From positions 1-28,498 of the forward strand of contig CALSCO010001811.1 of assembly GCA_943704415.1 (NCBI GenBank): a stretch of 28,498 nt of DNA, in the 5' to 3' direction. The notes below the pieces were generated by a model. That model was not told where the DNA came from and did not search any database. It saw only the letters and a program-made list of their open reading frames with translations. This document shows positions 9,520-20,233 of this stretch, one piece after another (position 1 is the first letter of the stretch; every line of letters begins with the position of its first letter). The position numbers were made by a program, and so were the translations under genes. Source of the stretch: Parvularia atlantis (Eukaryota > Opisthokonta > Rotosphaerida).

Positions 9520-12500
9520 TCACGGGTGCGCCAGTGCCTGTGACGGCGTCGGCGACACGGCGGGCAGCGGGGGCGGGTACGCCGGCGGGGGCGGTAGGGG
9601 CTCGCCCTTGGCCAGCCCGTTGGCACTCGCGACGGTCGTGGGCAGCGCAGGGTTGTACTTGACGCGCATGGCGCTGGTGACCGAGCGCGTGGAGATGGCG
9701 AGGTACATGAACGCGATCTTGATAAAGTCGAGCGGGATGTACCACATGGCTGCCAGGCGCGGGTGAGCACCGCACGGCGCGCGGCCACGCACGCACACGC
9801 CCAAAACCACGCGAGACCGGCGTAGGCCCACCCGCAGCCAAAGAATGCATCTGTGTTGCGCGTCAGTCATGCAAGCATCGGAGAAAGACGAGACACCGCG
9901 CACCGCGACCCCAGATGAGCACGTCCGGCTGGACGCCGATGGCCGCCTGCGCGCGCACCGTCAGGCGGGCGCGCGAGTGACGGCAGACAGCAACACGCAC
10001 AACGTCGTACGACGGGTAGCCGTTGAAGCCTGGCCGTGCTGTGAGACCGCGCCCGTGCACGCGCCCGCACGGGAGAGCGCGCACCGTACACGGCGATGAA
10101 CGTGTTGCCGATCTGGGCGACGAGGAACGCGGCGATCACGTACGGCGACGGCATGTCCATCCACGAGAACAGGCGCGAGCGCGTGACAAAGATGAGCGCC
10201 TGGTCGCGCGTCAGCACTGACAGCTGCAGCGCCCGGTCACGTGCACACACCTGGCCCGAGATTGACACCTGAAGGTAGATCAGCCCGCGCAGGCGCGCCT
10301 GGCCCTCGTACGTGTTGACCGCGAGTGGGAACACGCCTGCGCGACGCTGAGCGGCTCACAGGCAGCCGCGCGACCGTGCGCACCCATCTGTACCCACAGG
10401 CTGCGTGTGCATGGCGAGTGGGCACCGTGCTGCGCCCGCACCGGCCGCGCACCTGTTGTCGAGGCTGGCCATCGCAAACAGGATGATGGTCGTTCCGGTC
10501 AGGTACAGCCCTGCGACGGGCGACCTGTCAGGTTGGCTTCGCGTACACGGCTGGTGCGCACCAAAGATGAACGCAAGCGCGAAGAGGCTCTTGAGGCTCC
10601 AGTGGTCCGGCTCGGGGCTCGGCTTGACCCAGTCCTGCGCGGCGTGCTTGTGAGCTGGCGTGGCCGCCAGCACACGCGGGCCGACGCGTGCCTTTGAGAT
10701 CGTGAGCATAGTGCCGTCGTTGAAGATGGCCAGGATGAGGATAAGGATCGGCGGGAAGAACCAGTTGTAGATGCACGTGAGCAGACCGAACGTGAACGTG
10801 ATACGGATGGTCATCGACACCGAGTACGTCGCGTAGTTCTTCATGCGCTGGAAGATCATGCGCGCACCTGTCGCACGGTGTTACCAGGCACGTGCACGCG
10901 CACGGCGCGCACGGCGCGCACCGATAATGGCGTCGATGATCACCGACAGGCCAGGCGTCACCAGGACGATGTCTGCTGCGGCGCGCGCCGCGTCCGTTGC
11001 GCCGGCGACAGCAATGCCAATGTTGCTCTGCTTCAGCGCGGGCGCGTCGTTGACCCCGTCGCCTGCAGCGCACGCATCGGCTCAGCCCGCGGCGTCTCGC
11101 TCGGCCGCGCAGCGCAGCGCACCCGTCATGCCGACTTTGTGGCCCAGGCCCTGCAGGCACTTGACGATCTCAAACTTGTGCTGCGGGAACACCTGCGCCC
11201 GGCGTCGTCTCAGCACCGGCTTCGCGCGCGCATGCCAGCTCAGCAGACCTCGGCAAACCCAGCCGACTCGGCGACGACCTGCTCGGCCGTGAGGGTGCGG
11301 CCGGCCTCGTTGACGCGGCCCTTGCCGAGGAACTCGGTCGTCTGACGTGCGCGTGTGTGCAATGTTGGCCGTGGCAGCGGCGGAGGGCTGCACGCGCACG
11401 TGGATGTTGGTGCTGATGCCGAGCTGGCGCGCGGTCTCCTTGGCGATCGCGAGCTGGTCGCCCGTGATCATCTTGACGGCGATCTTGAGGTCCATCGCCG
11501 CCCTGCCGGGCGGACGTCAGTCTCGCGGCATCGTTCGCCAGCGGTGCCGCACTTGATCGTGGCCGCGGTATCGGCGCGCGGCGGGTCGTACAGCGGCAGC
11601 ACGCCGACCATCTCCCACCGGCGCTCCTCCAGCGGCACGTCACCCGAGTAGCTCTTGCCGACGCCTGGCCCTTCCGCGGTCAGCCGCAACACCGAGCAGT
11701 GGCAGGGCCCGCGGCGCACCGAGCGCGCGGTACCCGCGCGCGGCGTAGTCGGCGATGATGCGGTTGACCTCGTCCTTGACCGCGTCCGAGTCGTGCGCCA
11801 TGCGCAGGATGACCTGTTCGGCGTGAGTGCTTCTACCCGCTGTGTGCGGCGCTGCACGGGCAGACCTGCGGCGCGCCCTTGCACGTGTGGAAGATCGCGC
11901 CCGTGTCGGTCGTCTTGAGCGTCGCGATCGTGCGCTTCTCGATCGGGTTGAACGGGATAAAGTGAACAACCTCGAAGCGCTGCGACCACGTCAGCGGCCC
12001 GGTTCGTCCCAGCGAGCACCACGCACGTGCAGCTCGTCCAGTTGTTGCTCGTCGAGCGTGTTGATGATGGCGATGTCGATCGGCTCCTGGTCGTCCGTGC
12101 GACAGCTCAGGGCGGCGTACTGGATCACCTCGTTCACTGTGTACCGCCCCATCGGCTGCGCTGCCGTCACATCGCGCCGCCGCGCGCGCACAGACGCCGT
12201 CACGCACCACAACCGCACTGCGGTCGATCGAGAGCTTGTTCAGCGTGAGCGTGCCCGTCTTGTCGGTGCAGAGGACGTCCATGCCGGCGAGCTGTACGCA
12301 CCGCCGTTCATCAGCGGCTTTCGCACAAAAGCGCGCGGTGCGCACCTCCTCGACGGCCGTCAGGCGCGAGACGATGGCGTTGCGCTTGGACAGGCGCAGC
12401 GCGCCGATGGCGAGCGTGACGGAGAGCACGGTGGGCATGGCGATGGGGATGCCGCCGACGATGATCACGATGATGTTCTGCGTGCGCCGTGAGCGCGGCC

Positions 12501-14232
12501 CGAGCTCGTTCGGCCATACGGCAGCGCGCACGTTGAGCACGGGGCACTGGTTGTCGCCGGCTGCGAGGCGCGCTGGTTAGCGCGAGCGTGCCGCACACAC
12601 CAGCGCAAGCGCACGCGCACGCGCACCGTAGCAGTAGTTGGTGCCGTAGGGCTGTGTGGGTGCGCGCTGTGTAAGCCAACCGAGCGAGTGGCGCTCGCGG
12701 CACGCACGTTTGGCGCGCGCGGGTCCTGCGAGCCGACCGGGTACGCCTGGTTGTCGCCGAGGCGGTTCTTAGAATTGACGACGCCAAACTGGACGATGAG
12801 CTCGATCAGGACCCAGACGAAGATGGACGTGAGGCAGACGTAGCCAACCTTGTTCATGATCTGGCGCGCGCACGCCACCCCGCGCGTCAGCATCATGCGT
12901 GCGTGCTCACGCGGCGTGCCGACTGCAGATGACCCGTCTTATTGACGTCCTCCAGCAGCGACGCCGCACGCCCAAAGAACGTGCGCGCGCCTGCGCAAAC
13001 GCGGCGATCAGAACGAGTGTGCGCGCGCCCACGAGAGGTGTGCACTTCACCGGTCGAGTGCACCACGGCCTCAATCTCGCCCTGCTTCACAACCGAGCCG
13101 GCAAAGGCCTCGTCGCCGGCCACCTTCGACACTGGCAGCGACTCGCCCGTGAGCGCGGCCTGGTCAATCTTGACCGACTCGCCCTGGATAAGCTTGATGT
13201 CGGCTGCGCGCGGGCAACGGGTCAGGCGGGCGGGCGGCCGGCCCGGTGCCGCCGCACCGGGGATGATGTCGCCGATGCGCACGCGGATGATGTCGCCGGG
13301 CACGAGCTTGGCCGACGGCACGGACTTGAACTCGCCGCTGCGCAGGACGCGGCTCTGGTTCTCGAGCTGCGCCGCGCCGCGTTTGGGCTGGTGCCGCGAC
13401 ACATGCACACACGCGGCGGCGGCGCACCTGCGACTTGAGCGCGGCCACGGCGCTGCCGGCCGTGCGGTCCTCGTACCACCCAATGGTCGCGTTGATCGTG
13501 AGCAGGAAGATGATCAGGCCAAAGTCGGCGTAGTCGAGCAGCACGATCGAGATGATTGCCGCGCCCTCCATCGCCCACGCGAGCGGATTCCAGAAGAAGC
13601 TGCCGCACGCGCTTAAGCCGCGGCCCTGCTCGACCGCGCGCGGCGCGCACCCGAGGAACACCAGCAGCTCGTTCTTCTTGTGCTCGGTGATCATGTTCTG
13701 ACCAAAGAGGCCCAGCCGGCGCTCGGCCTCCTCGTCCGTCAGGCCGTCCATCGACGTGCGCAGGCGCTCAAGCGCGACGTCGCGCGGGATGTCCTGTGCA
13801 CGGCGCGTCCCGCTAAGCGGGCGGTGGCGTCCGGCAGCGCGCGGGGCACCTTGACGGGCGTGTTGTCGTCGTCGCGCTTGATCACGATCTCCGCGGCCTC
13901 GCCCGTCAGTGTCGGTGCGCGTGTCGGCGCCCGTCCTCGCCCTCGCCCGCGTTCGCGTCGGCCGCGCGTGTCGCCGGCAGCATCGGCCGCCGGCTGCGGC
14001 GCATCGGCCTCCGGGAGCTGCGCGCGCGCCGCGTCGGCTGCGCGGTTCAGCGCGGGTGTCGCGTCGGGCTGTCCGGCCTGTGCGCGCGCCGCGAACGTCA
14101 GCGGCCGCCGTGCAGCGAAGCGCGCCGGCGGACCGTCGTGTCGGCCTGGGCCATCGCCTCGGCCACGGGCATCGGCTGGCGCACGCGCGCCTCGCCCGGC
14201 GCCGGGAAGACGTTTGTTGGCATGCGTTCCAT
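9520..14232 (-). CDS. PMA1: Plasma-membrane H+-ATPase, P-type class IIIA, 29 exons
   Basis: Electrogenic proton pump of the plasma membrane. Transcript-order exons: 14134-14232, 13850-14077, 13651-13793, 13428-13599, 13258-13366, 13051-13203, 12911-12990, 12708-12860, 12627-12651, 12346-12560, 12208-12291, 12027-12155, 11866-11979, 11720-11813, 11553-11664, 11400-11502, 11249-11341, 11123-11192, 10922-11062, 10686-10867, 10562-10634, 10453-10510, 10384-10400, 10251-10336, 10085-10199, 10004-10038, 9904-9946, 9797-9850, 9520-9749; 1069 residues, one open frame. Seen: [21 protein letters not shown] (269-272), phosphorylation site CTDKTGTLT (Asp469), [31 protein letters not shown] (726-733), C-terminal membrane helices and a Pro-rich tail after [19 protein letters not shown]. 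Odd: about 58 residues between helices M3 and M4, where the family usually has about 10. The junction after GHLQ is the least certain. Confidence 0.95.
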
Positions 14233-14418
14233 GGTCGCGCGGGCTCAGCAGCGCATCCAGTCGCAGACGCGGCACGTCCGAAGAGCCGTGCGATCGCAGC
14301 AGCCACTCTCGCGAAGTGCGCGCCGACACTGCGGCCGGCCAGGGGTGCCCCGCCCGTCCGCGTGCGGCATTATGAGGCGGGCAAACTGTCAACACACTGA
14401 GAAGGCCCCCCTTTCACG
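14233..14418 (-). promoter_or_regulatory. 186-base upstream region of the H+-ATPase gene
   Basis: Separates the ATPase start from the stop of the Vps60 gene on the same strand, so it must serve as Vps60 3' end and ATPase promoter. I see no clear factor site in it. A weak alternative is that an open frame reading through from about 14395 adds N-terminal residues, but that frame is far less protein-like than the one from 14232. Confidence 0.4.
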
Positions 14419-15472
14419 TCATGACCGCGCAGGCGCCGCGGGCAGCCCAAACTCGTCCACTTGCGCCCCGCCGGCCGGCACGGCGGCGGGCACCTGGGCG
14501 CGATCGGGCGGTGAGCACGCGGGGTCACACGAGGGCGCACAAGCCGCACCTCGGGTAGCCGCGGCTCGCGCGTGGGCACGGCCGGTGCGTCGTCAGCCAA
14601 GTACGACGGCTCCTCCTCGGCCACATCGAGGTCGTTCCCGAGCGCGTCGAGCTCTGCGGCGCGTCAGGCGCTGCTTGCGTGGGCCGCGAGCGGCAGCCGC
14701 ACGCGCCTGCGTCGAGGTCGTCCTCGTCGATCTCGTCGGGCACGCCGTACGAGCGGCTCATCACCTCCTGGATCTCGTTGGCCTGTTCCATCATGTCCTC
14801 CATTTCATCGCGCACGTCCTGCGCGCGTGTCGCTGTGCCGTGAGCTGGCGCTGGGGCGAGCGCGCAGTGTCTTTCGCACGCACCTCAATCTTGTCGATGT
14901 TGATGTTCTTGTACTGCTTCTTCATCTCCTTGTTGGCCTCCTTCATCGCGGCGACCTGGCCGTGGACGGTGTGCGCGTGAGCGTGCTGCGCAGCCGCGCC
15001 GGCCGGCCGCCTGCGCGCACGGTCTCGATCGTCCCGCGCAGGCTCTCGGCCGTGAAGCTGGCCTGGTCCATGTTGAACGACTGCTGCATCATCTGGTCGC
15101 GCTGGCCTTCATACATCTTCTTCTGCTTGAGCAGGAGCATCGCCCGGTTCTTGAGCGATTGCTGCGCGGGGCGGCGCGCGCCCGTCGGTCCACGTGTGGC
15201 GAGCGAGCGCGCGCCGCACCTTGGCGGACCCGTTCGGCATGCGGTTCATCTGGTCGCGCATCTTCTTCAGCTCCGCGTCGAGCTTGGCGATCTTGCCGTC
15301 AATGTCGGCCGTGCGCGTGTCGGTCTGCGCGGGCCGTGCGCCGTGCGTGAGCGCTGCTGACGTCGACGTGTCCGGGGGCGTGCCCAGCGCGGGGTGACCG
15401 CACCCGCTTGATCGCGTCCTGCAGCGTCGGCTTGGGCGCCGGCGGCTTGGACGTGCCGAAGATGCGGTTCAT
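14419..15472 (-). CDS. VPS60: ESCRT-III subunit Vps60/CHMP5, 225 residues
   Basis: Snf7-family protein acting late in multivesicular-body sorting, recruiting Vta1/LIP5 to Vps4 (family knowledge). Transcript-order exons: 15404-15472, 15220-15324, 15021-15161, 14884-14955, 14707-14818, 14550-14653, 14419-14493. Seen: start [98 protein letters not shown] and the C-terminal VDEFGLP signature. Human CHMP5 (219 residues) shows the same blocks in the same order. The basic N-terminal helices and acidic C-terminal half are typical. The intron after residue 172 uses a GC donor. It is divergent from the GLYR1-type gene. Confidence 0.95.
14654..14706 (-). other. GC-AG intron in the Vps60 gene
   Basis: Donor GCAG|GCGCGT, branch CCTGAC, acceptor CGCAG. 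It joins DEDDLDA to [11 protein letters not shown] exactly as in CHMP5. The GTGCGG five bases downstream would shift the frame. Confidence 0.8.
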
Positions 15473-15671
15473 GCTGCAGGGCGTGCGCGGGGCGCGGCGA
15501 GTGCGGGGCGCGAGAGGCGCGGGGAGAGCTTGTAGAAGTGTGACAAGGCGGCCACGTCTGCCGCCCGCCCGGCACTTTGCGCCGCGCAGTGTGGCGACGC
15601 TCGGGCCACGTGCCGGCCCGGAGTGACGTCGGACGCGCCCGCGACGCCTGCTGCCGCTGCCGCTGCGCGAG
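15473..15671. promoter_or_regulatory. 199-base divergent promoter (Vps60 / GLYR1-type dehydrogenase)
   Basis: The two genes diverge here. The stretch is GC-rich with a CACGTG at 15607-15612 and no TATA box. Shared regulation is inferred only from the geometry. Confidence 0.4.
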
Positions 15672-17050
15672 ATGGCCGCCGCGAATGCCGCCAAGGTCGG
15701 CTGGCTGGGTCTGGGCATCATGGGCCGGCCGATGGTGCAGAACGGTGCGTTGTGGCGCGGGCGTGTTGGGGGTGGGGGCAAGCGCTCTGAACGACAGTCC
15801 GCGCCCCCCTCGCCGTCCGTCCGTCCGTCCGTCCGTCCGTCCGTCCGCCCGCAGTCATCAAAGGCGGACACGCCGTGAACGTGTGGAGCCGGACCGCGAG
15901 CAAGGCGCAGGAGCTCAAGGCGGCCAACGCGGCGGGCATGGTCAATGTCTTTGTGTGTGCGCCCTCGCCAGCAGCGCTGCATGCTGACCGCGCGCCCGCG
16001 CAGAACACGCCCGCCGACGTCGTCAAGAACAGCGTCATCACGTTCAGCATGCTGGCCGACCCGTCCGCGGTCGACCAGGTGTACTTTGGCAAGGATGGCG
16101 TGAGCAAGACGCTGACATTGGTGCGCGGTGCTGCGCCTGTGCCTGCGCCTGTGCGGCACTCCAATGCGCGCGACACGCGCGCCACAGGGGAAGAGCATCA
16201 TCGACATGTCGACAGTCGACGCCGCCACGAGCCTAAGGCTCGCCGCGGCCGCAGACAGCGCGAGCGGGAGGTATCTCGAGGCGCCCGTGAGCGGGAGCAA
16301 GCGGCCGGTGCGACGCGCCGCGTGTGCGAGTGTGCCGCGGCGTTGCTCAGCGTGCCGGCGCGACGCGCGCGCATGCGTTAAGGCGGAGGAGGCGCAGCTG
16401 ATCGTGATGGCCGCGGGCGACGCGACGCTGTACGACGAGGCGCTGCCCTACTTCAACCTCATGGCGAAGAAGTCGTTCTTCCTAGGCGAGGTCGGCCAGG
16501 GTGCGTCCGTCGCAGCGGCTGCGTGTGGTGTGTGCGTGTGCTGCACTGTCGCTGACGCTGTGCGCGCGCAGCCGCAAAGACCAAGCTCGTGATCAACATG
16601 TTCATGGGCGGGATGATGGTTGTGCTGTCCGAGGCGCTGATGCTGGCCGAGAAGGCCGGCGTGAGCAACGAGCAGCTGCTGCAGATCCTCCACCTAAGCG
16701 CCGTGGGCAACCCGATGATCGCGTACGGGCAACGTGTGCGCGTGCGGTGTGATCTGACGGCGCTCGTCGCAGCAACAAGGGCCCGCTCATGCGTGCGCGC
16801 TCGTACCAGCCCGCGTTTCCGCTCAAGCACCAGCAGAAGGACCTGCGGCTGGCGCTGGACATGGCCACAGGTGGCGCATGCAAGAGGCGCGCCGCGGTCG
16901 CCACCCGGGTTGACTCTCGCCGCAGACCTCTCGCTCGCCCTGCCTGTCACAGCCGCGGCCAAGGAGCGGTACGACCTGGCCGAGAAGCTCGGGCAGTCAA
17001 ATCAGGACTTCAGCGCCGTGCATGAGATCCTCGTGAAGACACGGGTGTGA
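15672..17050 (+). CDS. GLYR1-type glyoxylate/succinic-semialdehyde reductase (beta-hydroxyacid dehydrogenase family), 297 residues
   Basis: NAD(P)-dependent dehydrogenase. Its closest match by eye is plant GLYR1, which reduces glyoxylate and succinic semialdehyde; substrate here is inferred. Exons: 15672-15744, 15855-15940, 16004-16120, 16188-16307, 16383-16500, 16572-16728, 16773-16870, 16926-17050. Seen: Rossmann GLGIMG (residues 13-18), VWSRTASKAQEL, substrate loop DMSTVDAATS, EAPVSGSKRP, VMAAGD, FFLGEVGQAAKTKLVINM with the family's catalytic Lys region, GPLMRARSYQPAFPLKHQQK and the DFSAV tail. No targeting signal or peroxisomal SKL is obvious. Intron 1 holds a CCGT microsatellite. Intron 6 needs a GC donor. 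Confidence 0.93.
15813..15847. repeat. CCGT tetranucleotide microsatellite
   Basis: Eight perfect CCGT units plus a partial one, inside intron 1 of the GLYR1-type gene, ending just before the acceptor. It replaces the usual pyrimidine tract and makes this the longest intron in the window (110 bases). Confidence 0.95.
16729..16772 (+). other. GC-AG intron in the GLYR1-type gene
   Basis: Donor ACGG|GCAACG, branch TCTGACG, acceptor CGCAG. It joins NPMIAYG to NKGPLMR, matching the plant homologue. The GTGTGC six bases downstream would put PLMRARSYQP out of frame. Confidence 0.7.
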
Positions 17051-17908
17051 CAGAATGTGACAGGACGACGGCGGCACAACCGATCGCTTTATCAGCGCCG
17101 GCAGCGGCGGTTGACGACAGCCCGCTCCAGCCCCCGTGCGCCTCCCGCCGGCGCACTCTGCTCCTGCGCGGCGCTCGTGTCGCGCGCCAATCCCAGCGCC
17201 GCGTGGCCCTGTTCTCAGCAGGCGTCGAGGTGAGATTGCGCGTCGGAGGTTTTCCTGCTCCACCGTTCCGTCGCCGCGCCGCCGTCTGCGCGCCGCCGCC
17301 TCCGCCGCTGCGGCAAATCGCGCAGTCCGCGCGCAACCTCCGCCTGTGCCCTTGCGCCGCGGCCACCCTGCGCCCGCCGCCTGCCAGCGCGGCGCGGCGG
17401 GCTGATCACGTCAGCTGACCTGTCGCAAACTGAGCCGCTGCTCCGCGGAAGGGCCGTGTGCGCCGCAGGTGCGTCGGGCGCGACGCGGGCCGGCCGGGCA
17501 GGGGTTGCCGCGCGCGCGTCGTTGCGCGGCCGGCAGATCGCGGTCGGCAGCGCGCGGCAGATTGCGCCGGCGATCGAGGGTCGCTGGGCGCCCTGAGTGC
17601 CTGTCCCTTTTTTTTCTTCCTCTTTGCCGTCCGCTGCTGCCACGCACATCTCGCCGCGCGGCGCCGTCGTGGCACGTGCGGCGCGCGTGTCGATTTGGCA
17701 CCGCGGCTGCCCAGAGATCGACTAGGCACGGGCACTGTGCCCTGCCGCCCGTGCGCGCGATATGGCAGGCCGCGTTGCCGATGATTGGGTTGCGGTCCGC
17801 CGCGCGCCGGTGGCTGACGCGCGCGCGCCGCGCCCGGAACCGCAGGCACGCACACCAGGCACGCGCGAGCTGACGGAGCACCGCGCGCCCGTGACCAGTC
17901 GGCCGCCC
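17051..17908. other. Longest non-coding stretch, upstream of the GATA-factor gene
   Basis: 858 bases between the dehydrogenase stop and the chosen GATA-factor ATG. Open frames on both strands look like low-complexity Arg/Ala shadows. It holds a pyrimidine-rich run near 17605-17630, one TTATCA (GATA-factor consensus on the other strand) at 17089-17094 and a 13-base palindrome GGGCACTGTGCCC near 17727-17739. Probably 3' region, promoter and 5' leader; non-coding exons are possible. The region is larger than any other gap here, which fits a regulated transcription-factor gene. Confidence 0.5.
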
Positions 17909-18272
17909 ATGGCTTCGTCATCGCCGCCGCCGCCGCCCTGGGGCGAGGGCGACGAGCGTGCGGCCGCGGCTGAGCCCGCCGCTCATCAAGCATCCGCTGG
18001 CAGCCAAGGCACCCGGCGGACGCACGTGCGCGCAGACCGAGCCCCTGCGCCGCCCCGGACGCCGGCCGAGCCCGCGCACGGCTTCGACGATACGACCGCG
18101 CGCAGCCTCATGGCCATGTCGGCCGGGCAACGCTACCAGTGGCAGAACGACGCACGGCCGCCGCACGCCGCCGAGCACCAGCTGCCCGCGGCCCTGCCAC
18201 CCGGCGCGCCGATGGACATGTCGTGGGACACGAGCGCCACCCTCGGCTATGTTTACCCGCCGCCGCCGTCCA

Positions 18273-18308
<36 letters not shown>

Positions 18309-20123
18309 CCATGCTGTCGGCCTCGCTGAACCGGACAATGCAGCCTCACGCCCTGCCACAGCAGCGGTCGTCGAGACCGCCGACGGGCGGCACGCCTAAC
18401 GCGTTCCTAAACGGCCTGAACACGACCAACATGCAGCGCGTGCACGCCCCAGCGTACGGCGCACCCGTCGACGCTGTGTCGGGCCAGCCGTTCCACATCG
18501 CTATGATGCCAGCGCTCATGCCCACGCCCGACTTGGGCATGATGTGGCAAGCCGGGCGCCCGGTCCCGAGCTTCGACCCTTCTGCACCGCATTACATACT
18601 CGCCCAGCAGCCCGCTCCGTTTGACTACGCGCCGCGGGCCCAGCTGTCGTACCCGCACGCCGCCGAGCACAGGCAGGCGCCGCGGCCCTGGCAGCACAAC
18701 GCGTGGTGCGCGCTCCACGCTCGATCATCGCGGTTGAGGCTGAAACCGACCGTCGCGTCTTGGCAGGGCCAGCACCCACAGCGGGCCGATGAAGCTCTAC
18801 GCCACGGCGCCCTACCCGCTCGAGCCTGTGTCGACGCTGCACGTGCGGCCGCCGCCACAGCCCAGATCGCGCGCGGGCAAGGCTGCGCCTCTGGCAAACG
18901 GCACGAGGCGCTTTCTCTCGTTTTTTTTTTTTTTGCCGCACACTGGGCTCATGCACGCATGCAGACGGCGTGTGGGCCAGCCGTGCGCCGGACGCCGGGC
19001 CTGCGGCGCGACATGCCGACCACAGTGACGCTGCGCCCAGGTGGCGTGCGCCGCGCAAGGAGCCTGCGAAGCCTGGTGTGCCACGCGTGACGTGCCTGTG
19101 TGACGTCGAACCCCTGACGCTCCCGTCAGCGCGCGTGCACAGCACCGAGGGTGGGTCAAGCGGTGCCACCGCGCTTGTCAAGACCGACGCCGGCGAGGGC
19201 GGGGAAGCGTCCGCCAGCGGGTCTGGTGAGGTCGCGCCCGGCTCGATGCTTGCAGTCAAGGCGGAGCACTTCGACGACAACGAGGCCGCGACCACCACGC
19301 GCATGTGCAGCAACTGCCACACGACGAGCACCAACAGCTGGCGGCGCGGCGGCCCGACCAAGGTCGAGGTCCTCTGTGCGTTTTTGGCCCGTGAGCTCGC
19401 GGAGCGCGGCTGACCGCGGCTGTCGCGCTCGCAGGCAACCGCTGCGGCCTGTTCTGGCGCGACCACCTGCAGCACCGGCCTAACAACGTCATCGGCCGGC
19501 CCATGCACATCCCGCGCGTCGTGCGGACGCGCCCGCCCTCCGCCGGCCTGTGTAAGAACTGCGGCGTGACGTCGTCGCCGACGTGGCGGCGCGGCCCGCA
19601 CGGCATGCGCCTGTGCAACGCCTGTGCGTGCTGCTCATCGGCGGCGCACGGTAGGCGGTGCTCACACGCGCTCTGCGACACAGGCGGCATCTACTGGCAG
19701 CAGCAGCAGGAGCTCCGGCCGATCGGACTCGCGCTGAAGATGCTCAAGAATGGGCCGCAGCGGCGCCCGCGACGGCGCTACGCCCTGCCCGCGTTTATGC
19801 CAGACGGCGAACAGAACGACAGCGGCCGCGGCAGCATGAGCAGCGACGTGCCACTGCGCGAGGGCGGCGATGCACAAAAACAGCAGCAGCAAGCTCGCAA
19901 GCGGACGCGGCCTTCACGAGCCGCTGCAGCATCAGGAGGCGGTGGTGGAAAGGGGCACGGTGCTGGCGCCGTGCCGCCGCTTGAGGCGACGGACGACGGC
20001 TTGGGCGACGACGACGAAGACGACGACGACGGCGAAGACTACGACGATGACGACGACGACGACCAAGACGCGCCCCTCGACAAGGACGACGGGCCATACC
20101 GTGCGGGGCGCAAACTGAAATGA
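17909..20123 (+). CDS. GATA-type transcription factor with two zinc fingers, polyglutamine and acidic tail, 638 residues
   Basis: DNA-binding regulator. Exons: 17909-18705, 18767-18900, 18965-19075, 19130-19375, 19435-19623, 19684-20123. Seen: a Pro/Gln/Met-rich N-terminal half with Q11 at residues 123-133; basic stretch APRKEPAKP; finger 1 CSNCHTTSTNSWRRGG...CNRC (Cys407, 410, 430, 433; 19 residues in the loop); finger 2 CKNCGVTSSPTWRRGPHG...CNAC (Cys469, 472, 490, 493; canonical 17-residue loop). The tail has basic PRRRYALP, then long Asp/Glu runs. Paired fingers 35 residues apart recall animal GATA factors or fungal siderophore regulators; I cannot choose between them. An in-frame ATG at 17762 would add 49 Arg/Pro-rich residues; 17909 is preferred because protein-like sequence starts there. 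Intron 2 needs a GC donor. Confidence 0.88.
18275..18307 (+). repeat. CAG/CAA run encoding polyglutamine
   Basis: Eleven Gln codons (ten CAG, one CAA) in frame in the GATA-factor gene, in a Pro/Gln-rich presumed activation region. Length is probably variable between strains. Confidence 0.97.
18901..18964 (+). other. GC-AG intron in the GATA-factor gene, with a 14-base poly-T
   Basis: Donor AACG|GCACGA, identical in its first six intron bases to the ankyrin-gene GC donor; acceptor ATGCAG. A run of 14 T lies at 18921-18934. GT choices nearby either break frame or make a 125-base intron. The flanks here are low-complexity, so this is less certain than the others. Confidence 0.55.
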
Positions 20124-20233
20124 TAAAAGCTGCATGCCAAGTTTGTTTTCTTGACACCGCAAAACCCATCTACACCACACACGCACACGGGCGCGCTTGG
20201 AGCAGGAGGCGGGAGCAACGGCCGCGCAGCCGC
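20124..20233. other. 110-base convergent intergenic gap
   Basis: Lies between the stops of the GATA-factor gene and the glutathione transferase gene. An A-rich TGATAAAAG overlaps the GATA-factor stop codon and may help 3' end formation. No other signal seen. Confidence 0.4.

Noticed and set aside
15813-15847. CCGT array as a telomere-like or CRISPR-like repeat
   Set aside because: A simple tetranucleotide microsatellite inside an intron; no spacers and no telomere-type unit.
16926-16952. Longer intron 7 of the GLYR1-type gene ending at 16952
   Set aside because: Ending at 16925 keeps frame and restores DLSLALPVTA, which plant GLYR1 has at this point.
17727-17739. 13-base palindrome GGGCACTGTGCCC as an operator or terminator
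   Set aside because: Short and isolated, no U-run, no partner site; likely chance.
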